DNA of 36,566 nt. Source: Streptomyces sp. HPF1205. GTDB lineage: Bacteria; Actinomycetota; Actinomycetes; Streptomycetales; Streptomycetaceae. A model generated the notes under the pieces. That model was not told where the DNA came from. It saw nothing but the letters and a program-made list of their open reading frames with translations, and searched no databases. This document shows, one piece after another, positions 23,735 through 34,106 of this stretch (its first letter is position 1; every line of letters starts with the position of its first letter). The translations under genes were made by a program, and so were the position numbers. The stretch spans positions 1 to 36,566 of the forward strand of contig NZ_JAINVH010000051.1 in the NCBI RefSeq assembly GCF_020400825.1, written 5' to 3'.

Positions 23735-25492
23735 GTGTTCTCCACTTCATCCTCGGCGCGCACCGGTGCGCGCCGCCGCAGCCGCCTGCTCGCGGCCTGC
23801 ACGACCGGTGTGCTGGCCGCGGGCGTCGTCGCGCTCGGCCCGGCCGGCGCGGCGCACGCGGACACGGCCGCCCGGCCGCACGTCGCGACCAGCATCGCGC
23901 CGCGCGTCACGCAGCAGCCGACCTTCGTCCTGCCCAAGCGCACGCGGTCGGCGTACTCGACGAACAGCGCGGCCCTGACGGCACCGCTGTACGACTACGA
24001 CAACGACGGGTACAGCGACCTGCTCGTCCAGGAGCAGGACGCCACCATCGCCGTCCTGAGCAGCGCCAAGATCGACAGCGGCCAGAAGGGCTACACGCAG
24101 CTCGGCAAGGCCGGCACCCTGTACCGCGACATCATCACGACCGGCAACCTCACCAACACCTACACGGGCACCGAGGTGCTCGGGCTCACCGCGTCCGGCC
24201 GGCTGAGCATGTTCACCACCGACGGCCTGGTGCAGGGGACCCCGCTGTGGACCGGCACCGGCTGGCAGGTCTACAACCAGATCGTGGGCGTCGGCGACAT
24301 CAACGGCGACGGCTTCGGCGACCTGCTGGCCCGTACCCCGTCCGGTGACCTGTACCTGTACAAGGGGACCGGGTCCGACACCGCGCCGTTCGCGGCCCGG
24401 GTGCAGGTCGGGTCCGGCTTCGGCAGCTACGACCAGCTCATCGGCGCCGGCGACCTCACCGGCACCGGCCACGAGACGCTGGTGGCCCGCGACCTGTCCG
24501 GCACCCTGTGGATGTACAAGCTGGACGGCACAGCCGCGAACCCGGTCGCACCCCGCGTCCAGATCGGCACCGGCTGGAGCGTCTACAACCAGATCATCGG
24601 ATGGGGCGACGACAAGTCGGACGCCGGCCAGATCCTGGGCCGGACGGTCGGCGGCACCCTGTACGGATACTCGGGCGACGGCAGCGGCAACGGCACGCTC
24701 ACCAAGCGCGTGCTCATGGGCAGCGGCTGGTACTCCGCCATCATCTCCGGCCAGGGCCACACCGCGCTGTGGGGCAAGGACGACCTGTTCGCCCAGACCT
24801 CCGGCGGCAGCCTCTACTACTACTCCGGCTACAACAGCGGCAACGTCAGCTCCCGCTACCTCATCGACGGCAACTGGAAGGGCGCGCGGCTGCTGACCTC
24901 GGTGTCGCTCACCGACGCCGGCGAGCAGCCGCTGCTGGAGATCTACAACGGCACGCTCTACAAGGACTACGGCGACGGCGCCGCGATCAGCGGCGGCTGG
25001 GGCGGCTACAACCTGGTCTTCGGCCCCGGCGACCTGAACGCCGACGGCCACTCCGACCTGCTCGCCCGGGACGGGAGCGGCGTGCTGTGGCTGCTGACCG
25101 GCAAGGGCAACGACCAGTTCTACGGCCGGGTCGAGGTCGGCCCCGGCTGGGGCGCCTACAACCAGATCACCGGCGCCGGCGACATCAACGGTGACGGCCG
25201 CGCCGACATCGTCGCCCGCGCGAGCACCGGCCACCTCTACCTCTACCTGGGCACCGGCAACAGCAAGGCACCGTTCGCGTCGCGCGTCGACATCGGCGGC
25301 GGCTGGAACACCTACACCAAGCTCGCCGCCCCCGGCGACCTCGACGGTGACGGCCGCGCCGACATCGTCGCCGTCACCTCCGGCGGCCAGCTCTACCGCT
25401 ACAGCGCCACCGGCCACACCGGCAGCACCACCTTCAAGAGCCGCGTGGAGATCGGCACCGCCGGCTGGAACGCCTACAGCAGCCTCTTCTGA
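23735..25492 (+). CDS. Secreted VCBS/FG-GAP repeat beta-propeller protein
   Basis: This is a 585-aa exported protein. The GTG at 23735 follows a G7 ribosome-binding run; an in-frame ATG at 23696 is an alternative. A Sec/Tat-like signal peptide follows: basic RTGARRRSR, a hydrophobic core, then GAAHA before DTAA. The mature part is built of repeated blades ending in LYLY-type strands, with calcium-binding loops such as DYDNDGYSD, DINGDGFGD, DLNADGHSD, DINGDGRAD and DLDGDGRAD. About nine blades alternate with GWxxYNQI linkers. No catalytic domain is visible, so it is probably an extracellular binding or lectin-like propeller. It is divergent from argG and followed by a strong terminator. Confidence 0.92.
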   Translation: MFSTSSSARTGARRRSRLLAACTTGVLAAGVVALGPAGAAHADTAARPHVATSIAPRVTQQPTFVLPKRTRSAYSTNSAALTAPLYDYDNDGYSDLLVQEQDATIAVLSSAKIDSGQKGYTQLGKAGTLYRDIITTGNLTNTYTGTEVLGLTASGRLSMFTTDGLVQGTPLWTGTGWQVYNQIVGVGDINGDGFGDLLARTPSGDLYLYKGTGSDTAPFAARVQVGSGFGSYDQLIGAGDLTGTGHETLVARDLSGTLWMYKLDGTAANPVAPRVQIGTGWSVYNQIIGWGDDKSDAGQILGRTVGGTLYGYSGDGSGNGTLTKRVLMGSGWYSAIISGQGHTALWGKDDLFAQTSGGSLYYYSGYNSGNVSSRYLIDGNWKGARLLTSVSLTDAGEQPLLEIYNGTLYKDYGDGAAISGGWGGYNLVFGPGDLNADGHSDLLARDGSGVLWLLTGKGNDQFYGRVEVGPGWGAYNQITGAGDINGDGRADIVARASTGHLYLYLGTGNSKAPFASRVDIGGGWNTYTKLAAPGDLDGDGRADIVAVTSGGQLYRYSATGHTGSTTFKSRVEIGTAGWNAYSSLF

Positions 25493-25510
25493 TCCACCCG
25501 TAATCCGCCC

Positions 25511-25548
25511 CCCGGCGCCGGCGTACCCGCGTGTACGCCGGCGCCGGG
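25511..25548 (+). terminator. Strong 16-bp terminator hairpin
   Basis: Left arm 25511-25526 pairs perfectly with right arm 25533-25548 (16 bp, 6-nt loop CCGCGT), 19 nt after the stop of the propeller gene. It is G/C-rich without a T-tract, as in most Streptomyces terminators. Confidence 0.85.
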
Positions 25549-25552
25549 GAGG

Positions 25553-25585
25553 GGGCGAGTGAGCCGAAGGGGGGCTCACTCGCCC
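25553..25585. other. 13-bp hairpin at the head of the repeat array
   Basis: GGGCGAGTGAGCC (25553-25565) pairs perfectly with GGCTCACTCGCCC (25573-25585) around a 7-nt loop. The left arm is the unit junction of the downstream 127-bp repeats and the right arm is its reverse complement, so it caps the array. Confidence 0.7.
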
Positions 25586-25987
25586 GGAGGCGAACCGAGC
25601 CTCACAGGGCGAGTGAGCCGAAGGGGGCGCCGGTGTCGAAAGGGAGGCACGCACAGGGAGCGACGAAGGAGCGACCGAGCATGCCGACCGTCGACACCGG
25701 ACCCAAGCCCCCGGAGGCGAACCGAGCCTCACAGGGCGAGTGAGCCAAAGGGGGCGCCGGTGTCGAAAGAGAGGCACGCACAGGAAGCGACGAAGGAGCG
25801 ACCGAGCATGCCGACCGTCGACACCGGACCCAAGCCCCCGGAGGCGAACCGAGCCCCACAGGGCGAGTGAGCCGAAGGGGGCGCCGGTGTCGAAAGGGAG
25901 GCACGCACAGGGAGCGACGAAGGAGCGACCGAGCATGCCGACCGTCGACACCGGATCGAAGCCCCCGGAGGCGAACCGAGCCTGAAA
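25586..25987. repeat. 127-bp tandem repeat array (3 units plus partial)
   Basis: Units start at 25611, 25738 and 25865 with an exact 127-bp period and only a few substitutions; a shortened copy precedes them. Each unit contains a 10-bp inverted repeat, CCGGTGTCGA ... TCGACACCGG (25630/25691 in unit 1), 51 nt apart. Each also has an AAGGAG followed 9 nt later by an ATG opening a 16-20-codon frame beginning MPTVDTG (25681, 25808, 25935). The 495-nt gap 25493-25987 holds no conventional gene. The array could be a structured RNA, a dispersed element or repeated microORFs. Confidence 0.9.
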
Positions 25988-26668
25988 TCAAAAGGGCGCC
26001 GGGTCCGAGGCCAGGCGGGCGTGGAGGTGCGAGTCGTGGCGTCTGCCGTCGGGGGCCAGGAAGGACTCGCGCATCGTGCCCTCCGGGCGGAACCCGGCCT
26101 TTTCGGCGGTGCGGCAGGAAGCCGGGTTCTCCACGGCGTGGTCGAGGCCGATCCGGTGGATGCGCAGGGTGGTGAACGCCCAGGTGGCGGCGGCGTCCAG
26201 GGCACGGGCCGCGACGCCTCGCCCGCGGGCTGCCGGGGTCACCCAGTAGGCGGCGACGGCCTGGTCGGGGGCGCGGTGGATGTCCCGCAGCCCGACGTAG
26301 CCGAGCAGGGGGCCGCCCTCCCCGTCGGTCACCGCGAAGGGAGCGGTGCCCGAGGACCAGGCCCCTACGCGGGCGTTCAGCCATATCCGGGCGCGCTCCC
26401 GCTCGGCGGCCGCGGCGACGGTCCGCCCCGCCGCCCACCGCAGGACCTCCGGGTCCCGCATGGCCTCGCCGATCTCCGCCTCGTCCCGCGTCTCGACCGG
26501 CCGCAGCACCAGCTCCCCGGCGGTGAGCGTGGTGGGTTTGAGCACGCCGAAGAACTGCGCGAGCGGCACGTCCCGCCCACCGGCCCCGGCACCGCCCCCG
26601 CCGGTCCCTCGTGTACGTCCCTTGCCCGGCGGCACGGCGCCGGACGGTGTTCCCCGTGTGTGCGACAT
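25988..26668 (-). CDS. GNAT family N-acetyltransferase (RimJ/RimL-like)
   Basis: This 226-aa acetyl-CoA-dependent acetyltransferase has a typical GNAT core: AGELVLRPVETRDEAEIGEAM (strand 1/helix 1), LLGYVGLRDI (strand 4 region), and YWVTPAARGRGVAARAL, containing the acetyl-CoA pyrophosphate-binding RGRGVA loop. IGLDHAVENPASCRTAEKAGFRPEG is characteristic of the RimJ/RimL-type ribosomal-protein and small-molecule acetylases. The first 30 residues are Gly/Arg-rich and possibly disordered. The start at 26668 (MSHTRG) has a GGTGGGG site; an ATG at 26716 is also in frame. The 3' end abuts the 127-bp repeat array. Substrate unknown. Confidence 0.9.
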   Translation of the reverse strand: MSHTRGTPSGAVPPGKGRTRGTGGGGAGAGGRDVPLAQFFGVLKPTTLTAGELVLRPVETRDEAEIGEAMRDPEVLRWAAGRTVAAAAERERARIWLNARVGAWSSGTAPFAVTDGEGGPLLGYVGLRDIHRAPDQAVAAYWVTPAARGRGVAARALDAAATWAFTTLRIHRIGLDHAVENPASCRTAEKAGFRPEGTMRESFLAPDGRRHDSHLHARLASDPAPF

Positions 26669-26764
26669 GCGCCCCACCCTATTGACCGATAACCGGCCGA
26701 CTGCCGCGGGGCCCACGCGCCGGCCACTCGGCCCGCACCGGCTGCCGGCTTTCCGCCACCGGGT

Positions 26765-26919
26765 GGATCACGCGGCCACGGGCGGCGGTACGTGCGCGTA
26801 CGCGGCCGTACGCGCCCTTACGCAGCCGTACCTATGCGCACGGGCCCACGGGACCGTGCCGGGCGCGGCCCCGTACCGCTCGGTCCCGCCCGGCCCGGTC
26901 CCGCCCGGTTCCGCGCGGC
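26765..26919. repeat. Short CGTACGC and CCGCCCGGT repeats
   Basis: The gap between the acetyltransferase and YbjN genes holds several TACGCGGCCGTACGC-like copies (26790-26830), then CGGTCCCGCCCGG-type copies (26880-26910). No gene was seen. The copies are partly self-complementary and may terminate the YbjN transcript. Confidence 0.45.
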
Positions 26920-27468
26920 TCAGTCCTGCGGGGTCTCGCCGTCGCCGTCGCCGTCGTCGCTGGGGGACTCGACGTCCTTCTCCAGGCCCAGGGTCTCGAC
27001 GACCCAGCGGTCGAACTCGATGGAGGCGCGCACCCAGCTCACCGTGCTGGACACGAAGTGCTCCAGGCCCACGCCCAGGCCGATCAGGATCTGCGCCTCG
27101 CCGATCAGGCGGACCGAGCCGTCGTCGTGGGTGTGCGTATAGACCTTGGGCCACAGGGTGCGGCGGTTCCAGTCGTCGAGGACCTCGTGCAGCTGCGGCT
27201 TGTCGTCCACGCTGTACGCACGGTCGTAGAACGTCCGGACGGCGAAGACGGCCTGCTCGCCCTCGCCCCGGAACATGAAGTAGGTACGGAACTCCTCCCA
27301 CGGCGCGGCGAGGTCGCCCTCGTCGTCCACCAGGTACTTCAGCTCCATCTGGTCGAGGAGCTGTTTGACCAGGTCCTGGTCCGGAATGACCACGCTGCCG
27401 GCGGGTCCGCTCGGCTCGGGGTCCGGCTGGCCCCCGAAATTCGGAATCGAGGACGGGTCGATGCTCAC
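26920..27468 (-). CDS. YbjN domain-containing protein
   Basis: This 182-aa protein has the YbjN/type III-secretion-chaperone-like fold found widely in actinobacteria, where its role is unclear. The core reads LVKQLLDQMELKYLVDDEGDLAAPW, then TYFMFRGEGEQAVFAVRTFYDR, DWNRRTLWPKVYTHTHDDGSVRLIGEAQI and a final helix with EFDRWVVETLGL. The GTG at 27468 is chosen for its AAGGG site and the SIDPSSIPNFGG start; upstream ATGs are less likely. The C-terminus is an acidic tail (SPSDDGDGDGETPQD). It lies downstream of clpB on the same strand, about 200 nt away, separated by GC-rich hairpin-prone sequence. Confidence 0.88.
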   Translation of the reverse strand: MSIDPSSIPNFGGQPDPEPSGPAGSVVIPDQDLVKQLLDQMELKYLVDDEGDLAAPWEEFRTYFMFRGEGEQAVFAVRTFYDRAYSVDDKPQLHEVLDDWNRRTLWPKVYTHTHDDGSVRLIGEAQILIGLGVGLEHFVSSTVSWVRASIEFDRWVVETLGLEKDVESPSDDGDGDGETPQD

Positions 27469-27595
27469 CGTAAAGGTCCCTTCGTCATGTCTCCCCGCCA
27501 TCCTCCCCCATCCGGCCCCCGCACCGGCAACCCCGACCACCCGCCCAGCGGGTACGGGCCGAAGCCGCCTGGTCCCCCGGCCGCCGGGGCCGCGG

Positions 27596-27660
27596 CGGGC
27601 CCGCGCCGGCGGCCGGGGTCGCCGGTGGGCCCGCGCCGGCCGCCGCGGGCCCGGGACCGC
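27596..27660. terminator. GC-rich hairpin region after clpB
   Basis: Two direct copies of GGGCCCGCGCCGGC (about 27598 and 27629), together with complementary CCGCGGGCCC, can form an imperfect but long stem. It lies a few nt beyond the clpB stop and likely acts as the clpB terminator. Confidence 0.45.
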
Positions 27661-27667
27661 CGGACCG

Positions 27668-30295
<2,628 letters not shown>

Positions 30296-30386
30296 GGGGG
30301 TCGGGTCCTCCTCTGCGTCTTTCCGGGTCTTTCCGGCGTTCTTCCAGGTCGAGCCGGCCCGTGGCCGGGCCTTCAAACCTGCCTAC

Positions 30387-30422
30387 CTCAACATGAAGCA
30401 AGTTGAGTCTATTCCACTCAAG
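30387..30422 (-). promoter_or_regulatory. HAIR operator (HspR-binding) of clpB
   Basis: GTTGAGT-N7-ACTCAAG (30402-30422) matches the HspR-associated inverted repeat consensus CTTGAGT-N7-ACTCAAG at 13 of 14 positions. A second dyad, CTCAAC-N9-GTTGAG (30387-30407), shares the left half-site, giving three half-sites. On the minus strand, TTGAGT may double as the -35. The HspR gene lies 3.2 kb away in this window. Confidence 0.85.
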
Positions 30423-30479
30423 GCCATTGTGGGGGCCGTTGTGGACAGCGGGGCGGCTTCTCGTACTCCGCGGGCCGCT

Positions 30480-30533
30480 TTCGTATGACCCTTCGTATGA
30501 CCATTGGAGAACTCCGTACGGCGATGCGATAAT
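30480..30533 (+). promoter_or_regulatory. P450 promoter with direct repeat
   Basis: TTGGAG (30504) and GATAAT (30528) are 18 nt apart. Just upstream are two exact copies of TTCGTATGACC (30480 and 30492, 12-bp period), positioned as an activator site would be. Confidence 0.5.
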
Positions 30534-30565
30534 GCGGGCCTCAAACATCGCGGGGGGTGAGGGGT

Positions 30566-31891
30566 TTGCCGGACCAGGAGCGGCCGGGCGAGCCCGCGGC
30601 GCACCGCATGGACCCGACCGGAGCCGCCGTCCAGGCCGACGCCGCCGCTTTACGCGAGGCCGCGGCCGCCTGCCCGGTCCTGCTCCCCGGCGGCGTCCCC
30701 GGAATGATCGTCTCCCGGCACCGTGAGCTCCGCGACTTCCTGTCCGACCCCGGGGTCGCCAAGAACGCGCGGCACTTCGCCGCCTATCAGGAGGGCCGCA
30801 TTCCGCCGCAATGGCAGCTGAACGCGTTCGCCCTGGTCAACGGGATGACGACGGCGGACGGCGACGACCACCGGCGGCTGCGCGGCCTGGCGGCCAAGGC
30901 GTTCACCCCTCGCCGGGTGGCGGCCCTGCGACCGTGGATCGAGCGGCTGGCCGACGACCTGCTCGCCGCGCTGCCGGACCGTACAGGCGAGGACGGCACG
31001 GTCGACCTGCGCCGGCACTTCGCCTATCCCCTGCCCATGGGCGTCATCTGCGAACTCCTCGGCGTCGACCCCGCCCACCGCGACCGGCTGCACGGGCTCA
31101 GCCACACCCTGGTCAGCACCTCCAGCTCCGCGGCCGACGCCATGGCGGCGCAGGCGGGCATGCACGAACTCCTCGGCCAGGTGGTGGCCGACCGCCGCGC
31201 CGCGCCCGGCGACGACCTGACCAGCGCCCTCATCGCCGCCCGTGGTGAGGGCGGCGTCCAAGACGGCGGCGCGGACAGCGACCAGGGCGGCGGCCAGGAC
31301 AGCGGCCAAGGCGGCGGCGACGGCACGGACGACGGCGCGGAACGGCTCAGCGACGAGGAGCTCATCGGTACCTTGCTGCTGATGATCGTCGCCGGACACG
31401 AGACCACCCTCAACCTGATCACCAACGCGGTACGTGCCCTGTGCGCCCACCCCGACCAGCTCGCCCTCGTACTGGCCGGTGAGGCCGGATGGGACGCGGT
31501 GGTCGAGGAGACGCTGCGCTGGGACAGCCCGGTGGCCAACTTCCCCTTCCGCTACCCGGTGGCCGACGTGACCGTCGGCGGGGTCACGATCCCGCGCGGC
31601 ACCCCGGTGCTGGCCGGGTACGCCGCGGCGGGCCGCGATCCACGCGAGTACGGCCCCACCGCCGACCGCTTCGACATCACCCGCCCGGCCACCCGCCACC
31701 TGGCCTTCGGCCACGGCGCCCACTACTGCCTGGGCGCCCCCCTGGCCCGTCTGGAGGCGGTCACCGCGCTGCGCCGCCTGTACGCCGCGTATCCGCGCCT
31801 CGCCCTGGCCGCGCCCCCCGACCGGCTCGCCCCGCTGCCCGGCTTCGTCGGCAACAGCGTCACCACCCTGCCGGTCCGCCTGGATGGCTGA
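30566..31891 (+). CDS. Cytochrome P450
   Basis: This 441-aa soluble bacterial class I P450 mono-oxygenase uses haem and external ferredoxin/reductase. It has the I-helix oxygen-binding motif AGHETT, the K-helix ExxR in EETLRWDSP, and the haem-binding loop FGHGAHYCLGAPLARLE with the Cys thiolate. The N-terminal half has the actinomycete pattern DGDDHRRLRGLAAKAFTPRRV. A Gly/Asp/Gln-rich low-complexity run of about 30 residues (GGADSDQGGGQDSGQGGGDG) is inserted just before the I helix. I suggest the TTG at 30566, because GGGGTGAGG precedes it; a GTG at 30557 is possible. No ferredoxin gene is adjacent. Substrate unknown. It is divergent from clpB. Confidence 0.95.
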   Translation: MPDQERPGEPAAHRMDPTGAAVQADAAALREAAAACPVLLPGGVPGMIVSRHRELRDFLSDPGVAKNARHFAAYQEGRIPPQWQLNAFALVNGMTTADGDDHRRLRGLAAKAFTPRRVAALRPWIERLADDLLAALPDRTGEDGTVDLRRHFAYPLPMGVICELLGVDPAHRDRLHGLSHTLVSTSSSAADAMAAQAGMHELLGQVVADRRAAPGDDLTSALIAARGEGGVQDGGADSDQGGGQDSGQGGGDGTDDGAERLSDEELIGTLLLMIVAGHETTLNLITNAVRALCAHPDQLALVLAGEAGWDAVVEETLRWDSPVANFPFRYPVADVTVGGVTIPRGTPVLAGYAAAGRDPREYGPTADRFDITRPATRHLAFGHGAHYCLGAPLARLEAVTALRRLYAAYPRLALAAPPDRLAPLPGFVGNSVTTLPVRLDG

Positions 31892-32032
31892 CCCGCTCGG
31901 CGGCGGACCGGCGGCGCGGGAGCCGGTTCGCCCAGTGTTCGCCACGGCGTCGCCCAGGGGGCGGCGCCGGGTTCTCCCGGAGCCGCTGCAATGCTCCCGG
32001 ACGACCACGACCCGGAAAGGGACACCGTCATC

Positions 32033-33619
32033 GTGAAGTTCAGGGGCGGCCGCGCGCTGCTCGGCGCGGCCGCCGTCGTGGCCGCCTTCGTACCCCTCGT
32101 CCTGGCCGGCGGGCCACCCGCCCAGGCGGACACCGCCGTCCAGGGGCAGTGGACGGTACGGACCGTCGCTCCCGGCGTGGAGGTACGCGCCGGCACCCTC
32201 AGGGACGCCACCGCCGCGCCCTCCTGGACGGTGACCGTCAGGCGCCCGTCCACCGCGCGGCTGACGGGCGCGCCCGTCGACGCCGAGATCGGCCCGTCCC
32301 CGTGGGCGCTGGACACCCAGGCGAAGCTGCGGGCGGCCGGCTACGAACCGCGCCTGGAGGCCGTGGCCTGGCCCGACTACGCCGACACCCCGCGCGGCAC
32401 CATGGGCTGGCGGGTGCGGATCGGCTCCTATGCGGCGAAGGACACCGCCCAATCGACGGCGACCGCCCTGACCGGGGCCGGATTCCACGCCGCGGTGGAG
32501 TGGACCGGCTACGACGCCGACCAGCCGGCCGACATCGAGAGCATCCATGTCGCGGTGATCGACCCCAGCCGCTTCACCGGCACCGTCGAGGGCACCCACG
32601 ACGGCGACGTGACCCGGCGCGAGACCACCTCCGCCGTGGCCGCGAAGCTGGGATCCCTCGTCGGGGTGAACGGGGGCTTCTTCGTCCTGTCCGACGACGA
32701 CGGCGTCCAGGGCACGCAGGCGGGCCTCGGGGTGTACGACGGGCAACTCGCGTCCATGGCCGCGGGTTCGCGCGCCGCGCTCCTCCTCAAGGACGGCGGG
32801 CACCACGTAAGCGTCGCGAACCTGTCCAGCGAGGCCACCGCGCGGGCCGGCGGCTCCACGTACGCCGTCCAGGGCGTCAACCGGCTGCCGGGGACGGTGC
32901 GAAGCTGCGGGCGGCCCGGCGCGGTGCCCTCCTCGCTGCCCTGGCAGGACGTCACCTGCCACGAGACGAACGACCTGGTGCTGTTCACCACCGCCTTCAA
33001 GGCGGCGCTGCCGACCGGCGCCGGAACGCAGGCCGTGCTCGACGCACAGGGCCGTGTGGTGTCCCTGGGCGGCAGGGGCGGCACCGTCCCGGCCGGCGGC
33101 TCGGTGCTGCAGGGCATCGGCACGGCCGCGACCTGGCTGACCGCGCACGCCACGCCCGGGCAGTCCGTGGCGGTCGGCGAGACCGTACGGGACGGCAGCG
33201 GGCAGCAGCTCGCCCTGGGGCCCCACGACAGTGTGGTCAGCGCGGCACCCGTCCTGGTCAGGGCCCGCCGGGTGGTCATCGACGCGAGGGCCGAGGGCAC
33301 GCTCGACGTATCCGACCCGAGCTTCGGCTACACCTGGTCGAACGTCCGCGAGCCCCGCACCATGGCCGGCGTCGACGCCTACGGCCGGCTGCTCCTGGTC
33401 ACCGTCGACGGCCACCGCAACGGCGGCAGCGAGGGATTCACCCTCTCGGAGGCGGCGCATTTCATGCAGTCGCTGGGCGCGGTCCAGGCGATGAACCTGG
33501 ACGGCGGCGGCTCGTCCACGTTCACGGTGAACGGCGTACTGACCAACCGCCCCTCGGACGCGGCCGGTGAGCGGGCGGTCGGCGACACCCTCCAGGTCCT
33601 CCCGGGCGCGGCCGGCTGA
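32033..33619 (+). CDS. Secreted phosphodiester glycosidase (NAGPA) domain protein
   Basis: This is a 528-aa exported protein. The GTG at 32033 starts VKFRGGRALLGAAAVVAAF, a signal peptide with a PAQADTA cleavage region. A SPOR-like segment (MGWRVRIGSYAAKDTAQSTATALTGAGF) precedes the phosphodiester glycosidase domain. That domain is recognised by VGVNGGFFVLSDD, APVLVRARRVVIDAR, PRTMAGVDAYGRLLLVTVDGH and the signature AMNLDGGGSSTFTVNG. Related domains act on phosphodiester-linked sugars (the mammalian uncovering enzyme) or on cell-wall/teichoic acid-type glycans in bacteria. A SPOR-like part would fit peptidoglycan targeting. It ends 7 nt from the convergent hspR gene. Confidence 0.88.
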   Translation: MKFRGGRALLGAAAVVAAFVPLVLAGGPPAQADTAVQGQWTVRTVAPGVEVRAGTLRDATAAPSWTVTVRRPSTARLTGAPVDAEIGPSPWALDTQAKLRAAGYEPRLEAVAWPDYADTPRGTMGWRVRIGSYAAKDTAQSTATALTGAGFHAAVEWTGYDADQPADIESIHVAVIDPSRFTGTVEGTHDGDVTRRETTSAVAAKLGSLVGVNGGFFVLSDDDGVQGTQAGLGVYDGQLASMAAGSRAALLLKDGGHHVSVANLSSEATARAGGSTYAVQGVNRLPGTVRSCGRPGAVPSSLPWQDVTCHETNDLVLFTTAFKAALPTGAGTQAVLDAQGRVVSLGGRGGTVPAGGSVLQGIGTAATWLTAHATPGQSVAVGETVRDGSGQQLALGPHDSVVSAAPVLVRARRVVIDARAEGTLDVSDPSFGYTWSNVREPRTMAGVDAYGRLLLVTVDGHRNGGSEGFTLSEAAHFMQSLGAVQAMNLDGGGSSTFTVNGVLTNRPSDAAGERAVGDTLQVLPGAAG

Positions 33620-33626
33620 CCTCGGG

Positions 33627-34103
33627 TCAGCCGTCCCGCTTGGGCCGCCACACCACGAGGGCGCTGGTCTGCTGGACGTCCTGGTACGGGACCAGGTCGC
33701 GGCGGTAGGAGGCGTGGACCGCGGCCTCGCGGGCCTGGATGACGGCGGCGGCGCCCTCGACGGCCGCGGTGAGCTCCGCGACGCGGGCCTGGAGGGCGGC
33801 CACCTGGTTCTCCAGCTCGATGATCCGCTTGATGCCCGCCAGGTTGATGCCCTCGTCCTGGGAGAGCCGCTGCACCTCGCGCAGCTGCTCGATGTCGCGG
33901 GCCGAGTAGCGGCGGCCGCGACCGGCCGTACGGTCGGGGGAGACCAGCCCGAGGCGGTCGTACTGCCGCAGCGTCTGCGGGTGCAGACCGGACAGCTCGG
34001 CCGCCACCGAAATGACGTAGACCGGCGTCTCCTCGGTCAACTGGTAGGGGTTGCGACCCGAACGGGGCCCGCGGGGCCCCATCCCGCCGCCGTCGACACT
34101 CAT
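33627..34103 (-). CDS. hspR: HspR heat-shock repressor (MerR family)
   Basis: This 158-aa MerR-type repressor binds HAIR operators upstream of the dnaK operon and clpB, with DnaK as co-repressor in Streptomyces. The winged helix reads VYVISVAAELSGLHPQTLRQYDRLGLVSPDRTAGRGRRYSARDIEQL. The coiled-coil dimerisation helix follows (ELENQVAALQARVAELTAAVEGAAAV), then the short HspR C-terminal tail. It is the last gene of dnaK-grpE-dnaJ-hspR, 3 nt after the dnaJ stop, with GGGAG inside the dnaJ end. Autoregulation via the dnaK promoter (outside this window) and of clpB is expected. Confidence 0.97.
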   Translation of the reverse strand: MSVDGGGMGPRGPRSGRNPYQLTEETPVYVISVAAELSGLHPQTLRQYDRLGLVSPDRTAGRGRRYSARDIEQLREVQRLSQDEGINLAGIKRIIELENQVAALQARVAELTAAVEGAAAVIQAREAAVHASYRRDLVPYQDVQQTSALVVWRPKRDG

Positions 34104-34106
34104 CGC

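Noticed and set aside
25586..25987. CRISPR array
   Set aside because: The 127-bp units are repeated throughout their length, with no short repeat/unique spacer alternation and no cas genes nearby.
25602..26438. Minus-strand protein reading through the repeat array
   Set aside because: The 127-bp period is not a multiple of three, so the frame changes in every unit, and the acetyltransferase upstream is read in another frame.
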